Shown here: piece by piece, positions 44,827-53,073 of the stretch | Numbering within the stretch: position 1 is the stretch's first letter | How the letters are laid out: every line of letters starts with the position of its first letter | Source of the DNA: Cellulomonas sp. SG140 | GTDB lineage: Bacteria; Actinomycetota; Actinomycetes; Actinomycetales; Cellulomonadaceae | DNA length: 64,000 nt | Direction of reading: 5' to 3' | Assembly: GCF_025770785.1 (NCBI RefSeq) | Contig: NZ_JANZLA010000002.1 | Coordinates: forward strand, 205,688 to 269,687 | Notes under the pieces: generated by a model | What the model was told of the DNA's origin: nothing | Seen by the model: the letters and a program-made list of their open reading frames with translations, nothing else | Databases searched by the model: none | Position numbers and translations under genes: made by a program

Positions 44827-45384
44827 TCAGCGGTTGCGGCGCAGCAGCCGGTCGTCGGGGTCGAGCCGCGTGAGCAGGGCGGACGTGATCTCCTCGAGCT
44901 GGGCGACCTGCTCGTCCCTCAGGACGTCGATCACCAGCTCGCGGGCGGTGCGCACGTGCCCCGGCGCCGTCCGGACCAGCGTGTCCCAGCCGAGGTCGGT
45001 CAGGTGCGCGTTGGTGGCGCGTGCATCCCCGGGGCACGGGAGGCGTTCGACCAGCCCACGGACCTCGAGCCGCTTCACCACGTGCGACAGCCGGGGGAGG
45101 GTCGCGCTGGTCCGCTGGGCCAGGCCGGTCATCCGCAGCGTCCGCTCCGGTGCCTCGGACAGCATCGCCAGCACCTGGTAGTCGAAGTGCGTGAGGTCGG
45201 CGTCGCGCTGCAGCTGGGAGTCGAGCCGAGCCGGCAGAAGCTCGGCGACGGAGATCAGGCCGATCCACGCGCGCAGCTGGTCGGCGCTCAGCCAGGGCAC
45301 GTCCTGGCCGTCGGTGCGGACAGGGTCGCAGGCCCGCTTCTCGGTCGCCGGGGCCGGCGGGTTCTCCTCAGTCGCCGTGGTCAT
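44827..45384 (-). CDS. MarR-family regulator
   Basis: A 185-residue winged-helix regulator. The DNA-binding part (about residues 65-125) has T-H-F-D-Y-Q-V-L-A-M-L-S, then A-Q-R-T-S-A-T-L-P-R-L-S-H-V-V-K-R-L-E-V-R-G-L and the wing D-A-R-A-T. A cysteine lies just before the wing (L-P-C-P-G-D) and another near residue 19, which could allow thiol sensing. TAGACT lies 6 nt before the ATG (leaderless). The operator AGTTGA-N4-TCAACT at 45404-45419 covers both its own promoter and that of the divergent oxidoreductase gene, so it should repress both. Confidence 0.9.
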   Translation of the reverse strand: MTTATEENPPAPATEKRACDPVRTDGQDVPWLSADQLRAWIGLISVAELLPARLDSQLQRDADLTHFDYQVLAMLSEAPERTLRMTGLAQRTSATLPRLSHVVKRLEVRGLVERLPCPGDARATNAHLTDLGWDTLVRTAPGHVRTARELVIDVLRDEQVAQLEEITSALLTRLDPDDRLLRRNR

Positions 45385-45390
45385 GCGCCC

Positions 45391-45396
45391 AGTCTA
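45391..45396 (-). promoter_or_regulatory. -10 box for leaderless marR-type gene
   Basis: TAGACT on the minus strand, 6 nt before the ATG at 45384; TTGACG within the operator is in -35 position. Confidence 0.6.
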
Positions 45397-45403
45397 CGAC
45401 ATC

Positions 45404-45419
45404 AGTTGACACGTCAACT
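45404..45419. promoter_or_regulatory. MarR operator AGTTGA-N4-TCAACT (site 1)
   Basis: AGTTGACACGTCAACT is a 16-bp near-perfect palindrome (7-bp arms, 2-bp centre) in the divergent space. Its TTGACA (45406-45411) is the -35 of the rightward promoter, with TATGTT (45428-45433) as -10 at 16-bp spacing. The same consensus recurs at 51160-51175. Confidence 0.75.
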
Positions 45420-45463
45420 ATTTGGACTATGTTGGTTGTACCGACAAACACATGGAGGTCAGG

Positions 45464-46084
45464 ATGAGCACGGTCACCGTCATCGGCACGGGCAACATGG
45501 GGACGCAGATCGCCGGGCTGGCGGTCAAGGGCGGCGCGCAGGTCCAGGTGCTCGACCGGCACGTGGAGAAGGCGGAGACGCTCGCGGCGGCAGTGGGGGC
45601 GACCCCGGGCGCGGTCGGCGAGCCGATCACCGGCGACATCGTCGTGCTGGCCGTCCCGTACCCCGCCGTGGCAGAGCTGATCGGCACCTACGGCAGCCAG
45701 CTGGCGGGACGGACCGTCGTCGACATCACCAACCCCGTCGACTTCGCCACGTTCGACTCGCTCGTGGTGCCCGCGGGCTCGTCGGCGACCGCGCAGATCG
45801 CCGCGCAGCTGCCGTCGTCTGCCGTGGTCAAGGCCTTCAACACCAACTTCGCCGGCACGCTGGCGTCCGGACAGGTGGGCGACGCCCCGACGACCGTCCT
45901 CGTCGCCGGCGACGACGTCGCGGCGAAGGCCGGGTTCACCGAGGCCTTCGGTCCCGCGATCACCGTGGTGGACGCCGGCTCCCTGCGCCGGGCCCACGAG
46001 CTCGAGGCGCTGGGCTTCCTGCAGATGACGCTGGCGGCCGCGCAGAAGATCGGCTGGACGGGCGGATTCGCCACCGTGCGGTGA
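45464..46084 (+). CDS. NADPH-dependent F420 reductase-like NAD(P)-binding protein
   Basis: A 206-residue Rossmann protein with G-T-G-N-M-G at residues 8-13, V-L-A-V-P-Y and D-I-T-N-P-V near 85-90, and V-V-K-A-F-N-T-N-F, the pattern of F420H2:NADP oxidoreductase-like proteins. It may exchange electrons between NADP and F420 or reduce another substrate. GGAGG (45454-45458) lies 5 nt before the ATG. It is controlled by the operator shared with the divergent MarR gene. Confidence 0.82.
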   Translation: MSTVTVIGTGNMGTQIAGLAVKGGAQVQVLDRHVEKAETLAAAVGATPGAVGEPITGDIVVLAVPYPAVAELIGTYGSQLAGRTVVDITNPVDFATFDSLVVPAGSSATAQIAAQLPSSAVVKAFNTNFAGTLASGQVGDAPTTVLVAGDDVAAKAGFTEAFGPAITVVDAGSLRRAHELEALGFLQMTLAAAQKIGWTGGFATVR

Positions 46085-46120
46085 CCGTGGACGCGGACGA
46101 CAGTCATGGGACCTTGGCCC

Positions 46121-46126
46121 TACGGT
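46121..46126 (+). promoter_or_regulatory. -10 box for leaderless ppc
   Basis: TACGGT lies 7 nt before GTG 46134; no ribosome binding site is present. Confidence 0.55.
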
Positions 46127-46133
46127 TGGGCCC

Positions 46134-48809
46134 GTGACGTCATCCGAGAGCACCCCTGAGGCGGTCCGCGGCCTGGCGCGCCACGAGGTCCCCGAGCCGT
46201 TGCGGACCGACGTCCGCCTGCTCGGGGAGCTCCTGGGTCGCGTGCTGCGCGAGGCCGGCGGCGACGAGCTGTTCGAGGACGTCGAGCGGCTCCGGGAGCT
46301 GGCGATCCGCGCGCACGACGACCCCGAGTCCGACGCTCTGGCCCAGGCCGAGGCGCTGGTCGAGGGGTTCGACCTGACGCGGGCCGAGCACGTGGCGCGC
46401 GCGTTCACGTGCTACTTCCACCTGGCGAACCTCGCCGAGGAGTACCACCGCGTGCGCGTGCTGCGGGAGCGTGAGTCGCAGATCGCGGCCGACGAGCTCG
46501 CGCCCGACGACTCCCTGGGGTCGGCGTACGCCCAGCTGGCTGCCGAGGTGGGACCGGAGGAGGCGCGCGCCCGGCTGGGGGCCGTCGAGTTCCGTCCGGT
46601 GTTCACCGCCCACCCGACCGAGGCCAGGCGCCGGGCCGTCGCCCGCTCGATCCGGCGGATCGCCGACCTGGTCGCCGAGCGGGACGCCCTGAACATCGGC
46701 GGCACGACGCTCGCGGAGAACGAGCGCCGGCTGCTGTCCGAGATCGACACCCTCTGGCGGACCTCGCCGCTGCGCGCCGAGAAGCCGACGGTGCTCGACG
46801 AGGTCGCCACGGTGCTCAACATCTTCGACACCACCCTCTTCGACGTGCTGCCGGCCGTGTACCGCCGGCTGGACGACTGGCTGCTCGGGGACGCGGCGGG
46901 CACCACGGCCCCGGTGGTGCGGCCGTGGTCGCACCCGGGCAGCTGGATCGGTGGCGACCGCGACGGCAACCCGAACGTGACGGCCGAGGTGACCCGAGCC
47001 GCCGCGGTGCTCGCGTCCGAGCACGCGCTGACGGCACTCGAGGCGTCCGCGCGCCGTACCGCCGAGGCGATGACTCTCGACGCCGACGGCACGCCGCCCT
47101 CGGCAGGCCTCCTGGCGCTGTGGCAGCGGCAGCGGTCCCTGTCCGACTCGCTGACCGCGGCGGTGGCCGCCGAGTCGCCGAACGAGCCGCACCGCAGGGT
47201 GCTGCGCCTGATCGCGGAGCGGATCGCGGCCACTCGTCGGCGGGACGCCGACCTGGCCTACCCCGACGCAGCGGCCCTCGAGGCCGACCTGATGGTGCTG
47301 CAGAGGTCCCTCGCGGAGGCGGGCGCGGTCCGCGCGGCGTACGGCGACCTGCAGCGCCTCCTGTGGCAGGTGCAGACGTTCGGCTTCCACATGGCCGAGC
47401 TCGAGGTGCGTCAGCACTCCCAGGTGCACGCCGAGGCGCTGGCCGACATCGCCGAGCACGGGCTCGGTGGCGAGCTGGCGCCCCGGACGGTCGAGGTGCT
47501 CGACACCTTCCGCGCGATCGGCAGCGTGCAGCGCCGGTTCGGGCTCGCGGCGGTGCGCCGGTTCATCGTGTCGTTCACCCAGTCGGCCGAGCACCTCGCC
47601 GCGGTCTACCGGCTGGCGGAGCTGGCCTTCGACGGCGCCGACGACGCGCCGGTGATCGACGCGATCCCGCTGTTCGAGACGTTCGCGGACCTGCAGGCCA
47701 GCGTGGACATCCTCGAGGAGTCGCTGGCGATCCCGCAGGTCCAGCGGCGCCTGGAGCAGACCGGGCGGCACCTCGAGGTGATGCTCGGGTACTCGGACTC
47801 GTCCAAGGACGTCGGGCCGGTGTCGGCCACCCTCGCGCTGGACGACGCCCAGCGGCGGATCACCGCGTGGGCGCGCGAGCACGACATCCGCCTGACGCTG
47901 TTCCACGGCCGCGGCGGCGCCCTGGGTCGTGGCGGCGGTCCGGCGAACCGCGCGCTCCTGGCCCAGCCACCGGGGAGCGTCGACGGTCGCTTCAAGCTGA
48001 CCGAGCAGGGCGAGGTGATCTTCGCCCGGTACGGCGACCCCACCATCGCCGCGCGGCACATCGAGCAGGTCACGGCGGCGACGCTGCTGGCCGGCGCGCC
48101 CTCCGTCGAGCGGCGCACGGCGGAGGCGGCCGAGCGTTTCGGCGACCTCGCGGCGCGCCTCGACGTCGCCTCGCGCCAGCGGTTCCACGCCCTGGTGCGT
48201 GCCGAGGGCTTCCCGCAGTGGTTCGCCGAGGTGACCCCGCTGGAGGAGGTCGGCCTGCTGCCGATCGGCTCCCGGCCGGCACGACGCGGTCTGTCGGTGT
48301 CGTCCCTGGACGACCTGCGCGCGATCCCCTGGGTCTTCTCCTGGTCGCAGGCCCGGATCAACCTCGCCGGCTGGTACGGCCTGGGCACGGCGCTCGACTC
48401 CGTCGGCGACGTCGACCTGCTGCGCAGCGCCTACCGGGACTGGCCGCTCTTCGCCACGGTGATCGACAACGTCGAGATGTCGCTGGCGAAGACGGACGAG
48501 CGCATCGCGGCCCGCTACCTCGGTCTCGGCGAGCGCGCCGACCTCGCCGCTCTGGTGCTGGAGGAGATGGCGCTCACGCGGCAGTGGGTCCTGGCGATCA
48601 CGGACTCCGAGGTGATGCTGTCCCGCCGGCGGATCCTCGGCCGCGCCGTCGCGCTCCGCAGCCCCTACGTCGACGCCCTGTCCCTGCTCCAGCTGCGCGC
48701 CCTCCGGGCCCTGCGGACGGGCGACTCGCAGGAGAGCGTCGAGGACCTGCGCAGGCTGCTGCTGCTCACCGTCAACGGTGTGGCGGCAGGTCTGCAGAAC
48801 ACGGGCTGA
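46134..48809 (+). CDS. ppc: phosphoenolpyruvate carboxylase
   Basis: An 891-residue cytoplasmic enzyme that carboxylates PEP to oxaloacetate, refilling the citric-acid cycle. Catalytic regions are intact: F-T-A-H-P-T-E-A-R-R (His near 155), G-G-D-R-D-G-N-P-N-V-T, E-V-M-L-G-Y-S-D-S-S-K-D, and F-H-G-R-G-G-x-L-G-R-G-G-G-P, with the C-terminal Q-N-T-G. Length is normal. The 3' end overlaps the convergent Nudix gene by 38 bp. Confidence 0.97.
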   Translation: MTSSESTPEAVRGLARHEVPEPLRTDVRLLGELLGRVLREAGGDELFEDVERLRELAIRAHDDPESDALAQAEALVEGFDLTRAEHVARAFTCYFHLANLAEEYHRVRVLRERESQIAADELAPDDSLGSAYAQLAAEVGPEEARARLGAVEFRPVFTAHPTEARRRAVARSIRRIADLVAERDALNIGGTTLAENERRLLSEIDTLWRTSPLRAEKPTVLDEVATVLNIFDTTLFDVLPAVYRRLDDWLLGDAAGTTAPVVRPWSHPGSWIGGDRDGNPNVTAEVTRAAAVLASEHALTALEASARRTAEAMTLDADGTPPSAGLLALWQRQRSLSDSLTAAVAAESPNEPHRRVLRLIAERIAATRRRDADLAYPDAAALEADLMVLQRSLAEAGAVRAAYGDLQRLLWQVQTFGFHMAELEVRQHSQVHAEALADIAEHGLGGELAPRTVEVLDTFRAIGSVQRRFGLAAVRRFIVSFTQSAEHLAAVYRLAELAFDGADDAPVIDAIPLFETFADLQASVDILEESLAIPQVQRRLEQTGRHLEVMLGYSDSSKDVGPVSATLALDDAQRRITAWAREHDIRLTLFHGRGGALGRGGGPANRALLAQPPGSVDGRFKLTEQGEVIFARYGDPTIAARHIEQVTAATLLAGAPSVERRTAEAAERFGDLAARLDVASRQRFHALVRAEGFPQWFAEVTPLEEVGLLPIGSRPARRGLSVSSLDDLRAIPWVFSWSQARINLAGWYGLGTALDSVGDVDLLRSAYRDWPLFATVIDNVEMSLAKTDERIAARYLGLGERADLAALVLEEMALTRQWVLAITDSEVMLSRRRILGRAVALRSPYVDALSLLQLRALRALRTGDSQESVEDLRRLLLLTVNGVAAGLQNTG

Positions 48810-49302
48810 CCGGCACCGACATCACGGCGGGCAGGGCCTCGCCGTGCGCCAGCGCGTCGAGGACCGTCCGCTCGTGGGGGACGACCGGTTCGGGCAGCGC
48901 GTCCAACCGGTACCAGGCCATGGCCGCGGCTCGGTTCGCCTCCCGCAGCTCCGGTTCGCCGTCCCAGCGGTCCGCCGCGAAGAAGACGTCGACGCGCTGC
49001 TCGACGGCCGGACCGCCGCGCTCGAACCGGTGCAGCACCGTGAGCGGCTGCAGGTCCTCGACACGCACCCGAACGCCGGCCTCCTCGGCGGCCTCGCGGC
49101 ACGCCGCCTCGTGCACCGACTCGCCGGGGTCGACGTGGCCGGCGAGCGTCGCCCAGTGCTCGTCCATGTACCCGGTGCCGCGACGCAGCTGCAGCAGCAC
49201 CTCGTCGCCGTGCGGTCCGGGGCGGCGCAGCACCAGGTATGCCGCGGCGACGAGCAGGGTGCGGCCGGCCAGGTGGTCGTCCTCGGTGTAGCGCTGGGTC
49301 AC
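48772..49302 (-). CDS. Nudix hydrolase
   Basis: A 176-residue hydrolase of nucleoside-diphosphate-linked compounds. The Nudix box reads G-H-V-D-P-G-E-S-V-H-E-A-A-C then R-E-A-A-E-E-A-G-V, a complete GX5EX7REUXEEXGU. The substrate is unknown. The GTG at 49302 follows CAGACT by 6 nt (leaderless); an upstream extension to 49458 has no support. The 3' end overlaps ppc. Confidence 0.85.
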   Translation of the reverse strand: MTQRYTEDDHLAGRTLLVAAAYLVLRRPGPHGDEVLLQLRRGTGYMDEHWATLAGHVDPGESVHEAACREAAEEAGVRVRVEDLQPLTVLHRFERGGPAVEQRVDVFFAADRWDGEPELREANRAAAMAWYRLDALPEPVVPHERTVLDALAHGEALPAVMSVPVSPCSADLPPHR

Positions 49303-49385
49303 CCGCGCAGTCTGGCACCGGGTCCCTCCGACGCCTCGGGGAGCGGGTGCCACGGCAGGGGTGCCGCGGTGTCGCCGGCCCGGGT

Positions 49386-49391
49386 TACCGT
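49386..49391 (+). promoter_or_regulatory. -10 box for leaderless sigma-factor gene
   Basis: TACCGT lies 6 nt before GTG 49398. Confidence 0.5.
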
Positions 49392-49397
49392 CCTGGT

Positions 49398-50444
49398 GTG
49401 ACGCAGACCACAGTCCCTCCCGCCGTGCCGTCCGCCGCACCGGAGGACGTGGCCGCACCGGTCGAGCAGGACGGGTTCGACGCGCTCGTCGCGCCGCTGC
49501 GTCGCGAGCTGCTCGCCCACTGCTACCGGATGACCGGATCCCTGCAGGACGCCGAGGACGCCCTGCAGGAGACGTGGCTGCGGGCGTGGCGTGCGCTGCC
49601 GGACTTCGAGGGCAGGTCGTCCCTGCGGACGTGGATGTACCGCATCGCGACGCGTGTGTGCCTGTCCCACCTGGAGGGCAGAGCGCGACGGCCGCTGCCG
49701 GTGGGGCTGGGTGGACCGCCGGCGGACCCCGCCGTCGAGCCGCGCCAGGACCGCTCCGTGCCGTGGCTGGAACCGCTGCCCGACCGCCTGCTGTGGAGCA
49801 CTCCGGGCGCCGACCCCGCCGACCGGGCGGTGGACGTCGACACCGTCCGCCTCGCCTTCGTGGCGGCGCTGCAGCACCTCACCGCGCAGCAGCGCGCCGT
49901 CCTGCTCCTCCGGGACGTGCTGGCCTGGACGGCCGCGGAGGTGGCCCAGGCGCTGCGGCTCTCGGTCGCGGCGGTCAACTCCACGCTGCAGCGGGCGCAC
50001 GCCCGCATGGCCACGCTCGACGTCCCACCGGCGCCTGCGGACCTCACGCCCCACCAGCAGCACCTGCTGCGCCGGTACGTGGCGGCCTTCGAGGCGTACG
50101 ACGTGCCGGCCCTCGTGACGCTGCTCGCAGCGGACGTCGTCTGGGAGATGCCGCCGTACCCCGAGTGGTACCAGGGGCCCGACGCCGTCGGGAGCCTGAT
50201 CTGCCGCTGGTGCCCCGCGACCGGCCCCGGCAGCATGCGGCTGCTGGGCACGTCCTCGAACGGGCTGCCCACGTTCGGCCTCTACATGAGGGAGGCGGAC
50301 GGCCGCCACCACGCCTTCCAGCTGCAGCAGGTGACCGTGGGCCCGGACGGCGTGCAGCGCGTGACCGTCTGGTTCGCGCCCGAGCTGTTCGGCGCCTTCG
50401 GCCTGCCCGACGTGGTGCCGCCGGACGAGGAGGGGCGCCACTAG
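49398..50444 (+). CDS. ECF sigma factor with C-terminal SnoaL-like domain (SigG/TIGR02960-like)
   Basis: A 348-residue sigma-70 family protein. Region 2 (about 25-95) has A-H-C-Y-R-M-T-G-S and D-A-E-D-A-L-Q-E-T-W-L-R-A-W; region 4 (about 155-205) has L-T-A-Q-Q-R-A-V-L-L-L-R-D-V. A NTF2/SnoaL-like domain follows (about 215-335) with W-E-M-P-P-Y-P-E-W-Y-Q-G-P. In such ECF groups the tail replaces a separate anti-sigma factor as regulator, and none is encoded nearby. The leaderless GTG at 49398 is chosen over longer frames. Target promoters are unknown. Confidence 0.9.
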   Translation: MTQTTVPPAVPSAAPEDVAAPVEQDGFDALVAPLRRELLAHCYRMTGSLQDAEDALQETWLRAWRALPDFEGRSSLRTWMYRIATRVCLSHLEGRARRPLPVGLGGPPADPAVEPRQDRSVPWLEPLPDRLLWSTPGADPADRAVDVDTVRLAFVAALQHLTAQQRAVLLLRDVLAWTAAEVAQALRLSVAAVNSTLQRAHARMATLDVPPAPADLTPHQQHLLRRYVAAFEAYDVPALVTLLAADVVWEMPPYPEWYQGPDAVGSLICRWCPATGPGSMRLLGTSSNGLPTFGLYMREADGRHHAFQLQQVTVGPDGVQRVTVWFAPELFGAFGLPDVVPPDEEGRH

Positions 50445-50517
50445 GCTCGGCTGGTCGGCGCGTGAGCGCACCGCCGCAGGCACGGCCGCCGTGGCGGCCA
50501 CGGCTCGGGAGGCCCCG

Positions 50518-51150
50518 ATGAGCGACTCCGGCGAGGGCGACTTCGAGTTCGAGCGGAGGTTCGTCGCGCGGGACGTGCCGGCCGAGCTGCTCGAGGCGAA
50601 CCCGACGTTGATCGTGCAGAGCTACCTGCTCGCCGCCGACGGCTATGCCGTGCGCGTGCGGGTGCAGGCGCCCGGCGTCCCCGCGGTGCAGGACCCGGGG
50701 CTGGACGAGCTGCTGCTGCTCGAGCGGTACGTCGACCGGGTCGAGTTCGCCTCGGTGACCGTCAAGGGGCCGATGGTGGCGGGGACGCGGTACGAGGCCG
50801 AGCGGGAGCTGGACCCGCTGATGGGCATCGAGATCGTGCGCCGTGGCCCGGCCCGAGTCGCGAAGCTGCGCCACGCGGTGTGGCTCGGGGACGACGGCTG
50901 GGTGATCGACGTGTTCACGGGTGCGAACGCGCCGCTGGTGGTCGCCGAGGTCGAGCGCGGCGGACCGGTGACCGACCTCGCCATCCCGTCCTTCTGCGTC
51001 ACGGAGGTCACCACCGACCACCGCTTCGCGAACGACGCCCTCGCGTCGAGGCCCTTCAGCACGTGGGCCGCGGAGCTGGACGCCGAGCTGGCCGAGCACG
51101 GGCCCGTGTTCCTCTCCGAGCTGGGGACCAACCGTCGCCTCGAGCCGTGA
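50518..51150 (+). CDS. CYTH-domain protein
   Basis: A 210-residue protein with the CYTH signature E-F-E-R-R at residues 10-14, where arginine takes the place of the usual lysine in ExExK, followed by alternating charged strands such as V-T-V-K-G-P, Y-E-A-E-R-E-L and V-I-D-V-F-T. CYTH enzymes bind triphosphates within a tunnel barrel and hydrolyse tri-polyphosphate, thiamine triphosphate or similar. GGGAGG lies 6 nt before the ATG. The exact substrate is unknown. Confidence 0.82.
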   Translation: MSDSGEGDFEFERRFVARDVPAELLEANPTLIVQSYLLAADGYAVRVRVQAPGVPAVQDPGLDELLLLERYVDRVEFASVTVKGPMVAGTRYEAERELDPLMGIEIVRRGPARVAKLRHAVWLGDDGWVIDVFTGANAPLVVAEVERGGPVTDLAIPSFCVTEVTTDHRFANDALASRPFSTWAAELDAELAEHGPVFLSELGTNRRLEP

Positions 51151-51154
51151 CCGC

Positions 51155-51183
51155 TTGAAAGTTGATGCTTCAACTATTACAGT
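51155..51183 (+). promoter_or_regulatory. promoter of the CatE-like gene
   Basis: TTGAAA (51155-51160) and TACAGT (51178-51183) have the ideal 17-bp spacing, and the -10 lies 7 nt before the ATG (leaderless). The MarR-type operator fills the spacer. Confidence 0.7.
51160..51175. promoter_or_regulatory. MarR operator AGTTGA-N4-TCAACT (site 2)
   Basis: AGTTGATGCTTCAACT keeps all 12 arm bases of the site at 45404-45419 and also the following AT. A weaker copy, AGTTGACATGACAACC (51184-51199), covers the start codon. Confidence 0.7.
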
Positions 51184-51190
51184 AGTTGAC

Positions 51191-52180
51191 ATGACAACCA
51201 CTCCGTCGGCCGGCACCGCTCCTCGACCCGGGGCCGGGGCCCGCACCGCCGTCGCACCGGCGCTCGCACAGGCGCACGAGTCCATCGCGGCGGGCACCGG
51301 CATGGACGCCGTCAGGCTGCTCGTCGGGGACCTTGACACCCAGCTGCGCTTCTACCGTGACGTCCTGCGCCTCGCGGTGGTCGAGCAGCCGGTGGACCGG
51401 CTCGGTACCGGTCCGGCGCAGGTGACCCTCGGCCGGGGTGGCACACCCCTCGTCGTGCTGCGGCACACACCCGACCTGCCGCCCGCGCGCCGCGGCTCGG
51501 CCGGTCTGTTCCACACGGCCCTGCTCTTCGACGACCGCGCCGACCTGGCCGAGACGCTGGCCTCGGTCGCACGCCACGCGCCGGGGACGTACACCGGCTC
51601 GGCCGACCACCTCGTCTCGCTGGCGTTCTACCTGACCGACCCCGAGGGCAACGGCGTCGAGCTGTACTGGGACCGACCGCGCGACGAGTGGCGGCACACC
51701 GCCGACGGTGGCGTGCTGATGGACTCCCTGCGGCTCGACCCGAACGAGTTCCTGGTCGAGCACCTGGGGGAGGCGCAGCTCGAGCGGCTCGAGCAGGCGG
51801 CACCGGACCCGGCCCCGGTCGATGGGGAGACGGTCGTCGGGCACGTCCACCTGTCCGTCGGTGACGTGCCCTCCGGGCGGGCGTTCTACGTGGACGCGCT
51901 CGGCTTCGACGTCACCGCGCAGTGGCACGGGGCCCTGTTCGTCTCCGCCGGCGGCTACCACCACCATCTGGCGATGAACACGTGGGCCTCGGCCGGCGCC
52001 GGCCCACGCGCGTCGTCCCTGGGCCTCGGAGAGGTGCGCATCCTGGTACCGACGGCCGGGGACCTCGACGCGCTGGCCGCACGGGTCGTCCGGGCCGGGG
52101 TGCAGGGCGAGCACGACGGGCAGACGCTGCGCTTCGAGGACCCGTGGCGCAACGTGATCCGGGTCGCGGCCGCGGCCTGA
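51191..52180 (+). CDS. CatE-like extradiol dioxygenase (two-domain VOC protein)
   Basis: A 329-residue protein with two vicinal-oxygen-chelate modules (about residues 35-165 and 205-325). The pattern resembles Bacillus CatE catechol-2,3-dioxygenase: G-V-E-L-Y-W-D-R-P-R-D-E-W in the first half, G-H-V-H-L-S-V-G-D and S-A-G-G-Y-H-H-H-x-x-M-N-T-W in the second, which supply the metal-binding His and Glu residues. It would open catecholic rings or detoxify related quinols. ATG 51191 lies within the weak operator copy. Control by the MarR protein encoded at 44827-45384 is inferred from the shared operator. Confidence 0.88.
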   Translation: MTTTPSAGTAPRPGAGARTAVAPALAQAHESIAAGTGMDAVRLLVGDLDTQLRFYRDVLRLAVVEQPVDRLGTGPAQVTLGRGGTPLVVLRHTPDLPPARRGSAGLFHTALLFDDRADLAETLASVARHAPGTYTGSADHLVSLAFYLTDPEGNGVELYWDRPRDEWRHTADGGVLMDSLRLDPNEFLVEHLGEAQLERLEQAAPDPAPVDGETVVGHVHLSVGDVPSGRAFYVDALGFDVTAQWHGALFVSAGGYHHHLAMNTWASAGAGPRASSLGLGEVRILVPTAGDLDALAARVVRAGVQGEHDGQTLRFEDPWRNVIRVAAAA

Positions 52181-52204
52181 GCAGCACATCTGCACGTCGG
52201 GACG

Positions 52205-52210
52205 TAGCCT
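52205..52210 (+). promoter_or_regulatory. -10 box for leaderless LLM gene
   Basis: TAGCCT lies 7 nt before GTG 52218. Confidence 0.55.
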
Positions 52211-52217
52211 GCACCGC

Positions 52218-53009
52218 GTGACGCATCCCGTACGCATCGGTGTCCAGCTCCAGCCCCAGCACGCCGACTACCCCCAGGTCCGCGACGCCGTGCGCCGCGC
52301 TGAGGACCTCGGTGTCGACGTGGTCTTCAACTGGGACCACTTCTTCCCGCTGTCGGGCGACCCCGACGGCAAGCACTTCGAGTGCTGGACGATGCTGGGC
52401 GCCTGGGCCGAGCAGACCAGCCGGGTGCAGCTCGGCGCCCTCGTCACGTGCAACTCGTACCGGAACCCCGAGCTGCTCGCCGACATGGCCCGGACCGTCG
52501 ACCACATCAGCGGTGGGCGGCTGATCCTCGGGATCGGGGCCGGCTGGAAGCAGAAGGACTACGACGAGTTCGGCTACGAGTTCGGCACGCCCGGCAGCCG
52601 GATCGCGGACCTGGCGCAGGCGCTGCCGCGGATCAAGGCCCGCCTGGCGGCAGGCAATCCGGCGCCCACCAGGGACATCCCCGTGCTGATCGGCGGGGGA
52701 GGTGAGCGCAAGACGCTGCGGGTGGTCGCCGAGCACGCCGACGTGTGGCACTCGTTCGGTGACGTGATCGAGCTGCGGCGCAAGAGCGCGATCCTCGACG
52801 AGCACGGCGCCGCGGTCGGGCGGGACACCGCATCGCTGGTCGAGCGCTCGGTCGGCGTGGGCGCGCCGCCGGAGGCGGTCGCCGACGACCTGCTCGCCGC
52901 GGGCGTCACGCTGTTCACCGTCGGGACCGGCGGTCCGGACTACGACCTCTCGCTCGCGCAGCAGTGGGTGCGCTGGCGGGACGAGCGGGCGGCGCGCGAG
53001 GGGGACTAG
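52218..53009 (+). CDS. LLM-class F420-dependent oxidoreductase
   Basis: A 263-residue luciferase-like barrel protein, shorter than the one at 42.5 kb. It has V-D-V-V-F-N-W-D-H-F near residue 40, G-A-L-V-T-C-N-S-Y-R-N-P near 75, D-H-I-S-G-G-R-L-I-L-G-I-G-A-G-W near 100 and I-P-V-L-I-G-G-G-G-E near 160. Such proteins use F420 or FMN; the cofactor and substrate are not determined by sequence. It follows the CatE-like gene on the same strand but has its own leaderless promoter. Confidence 0.85.
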   Translation: MTHPVRIGVQLQPQHADYPQVRDAVRRAEDLGVDVVFNWDHFFPLSGDPDGKHFECWTMLGAWAEQTSRVQLGALVTCNSYRNPELLADMARTVDHISGGRLILGIGAGWKQKDYDEFGYEFGTPGSRIADLAQALPRIKARLAAGNPAPTRDIPVLIGGGGERKTLRVVAEHADVWHSFGDVIELRRKSAILDEHGAAVGRDTASLVERSVGVGAPPEAVADDLLAAGVTLFTVGTGGPDYDLSLAQQWVRWRDERAAREGD

Positions 53010-53060
53010 GGCGCAGCCGGAGCGCGCAGCCCCGCGGGTCGCTCGAGCTGGCGGCGCGCC

Positions 53061-53066
53061 TAGGGT
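53061..53066 (+). promoter_or_regulatory. -10 box for leaderless membrane phosphoesterase gene
   Basis: TAGGGT lies 7 nt before ATG 53074; GTG codons at 53065 and 53068 are too close to it to be starts. Confidence 0.55.
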
Positions 53067-53073
53067 GGTGACG

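Noticed and set aside
51191..52180. Glyoxalase I
   Set aside because: The protein has two VOC modules and CatE-like motifs rather than the single short GloA domain.
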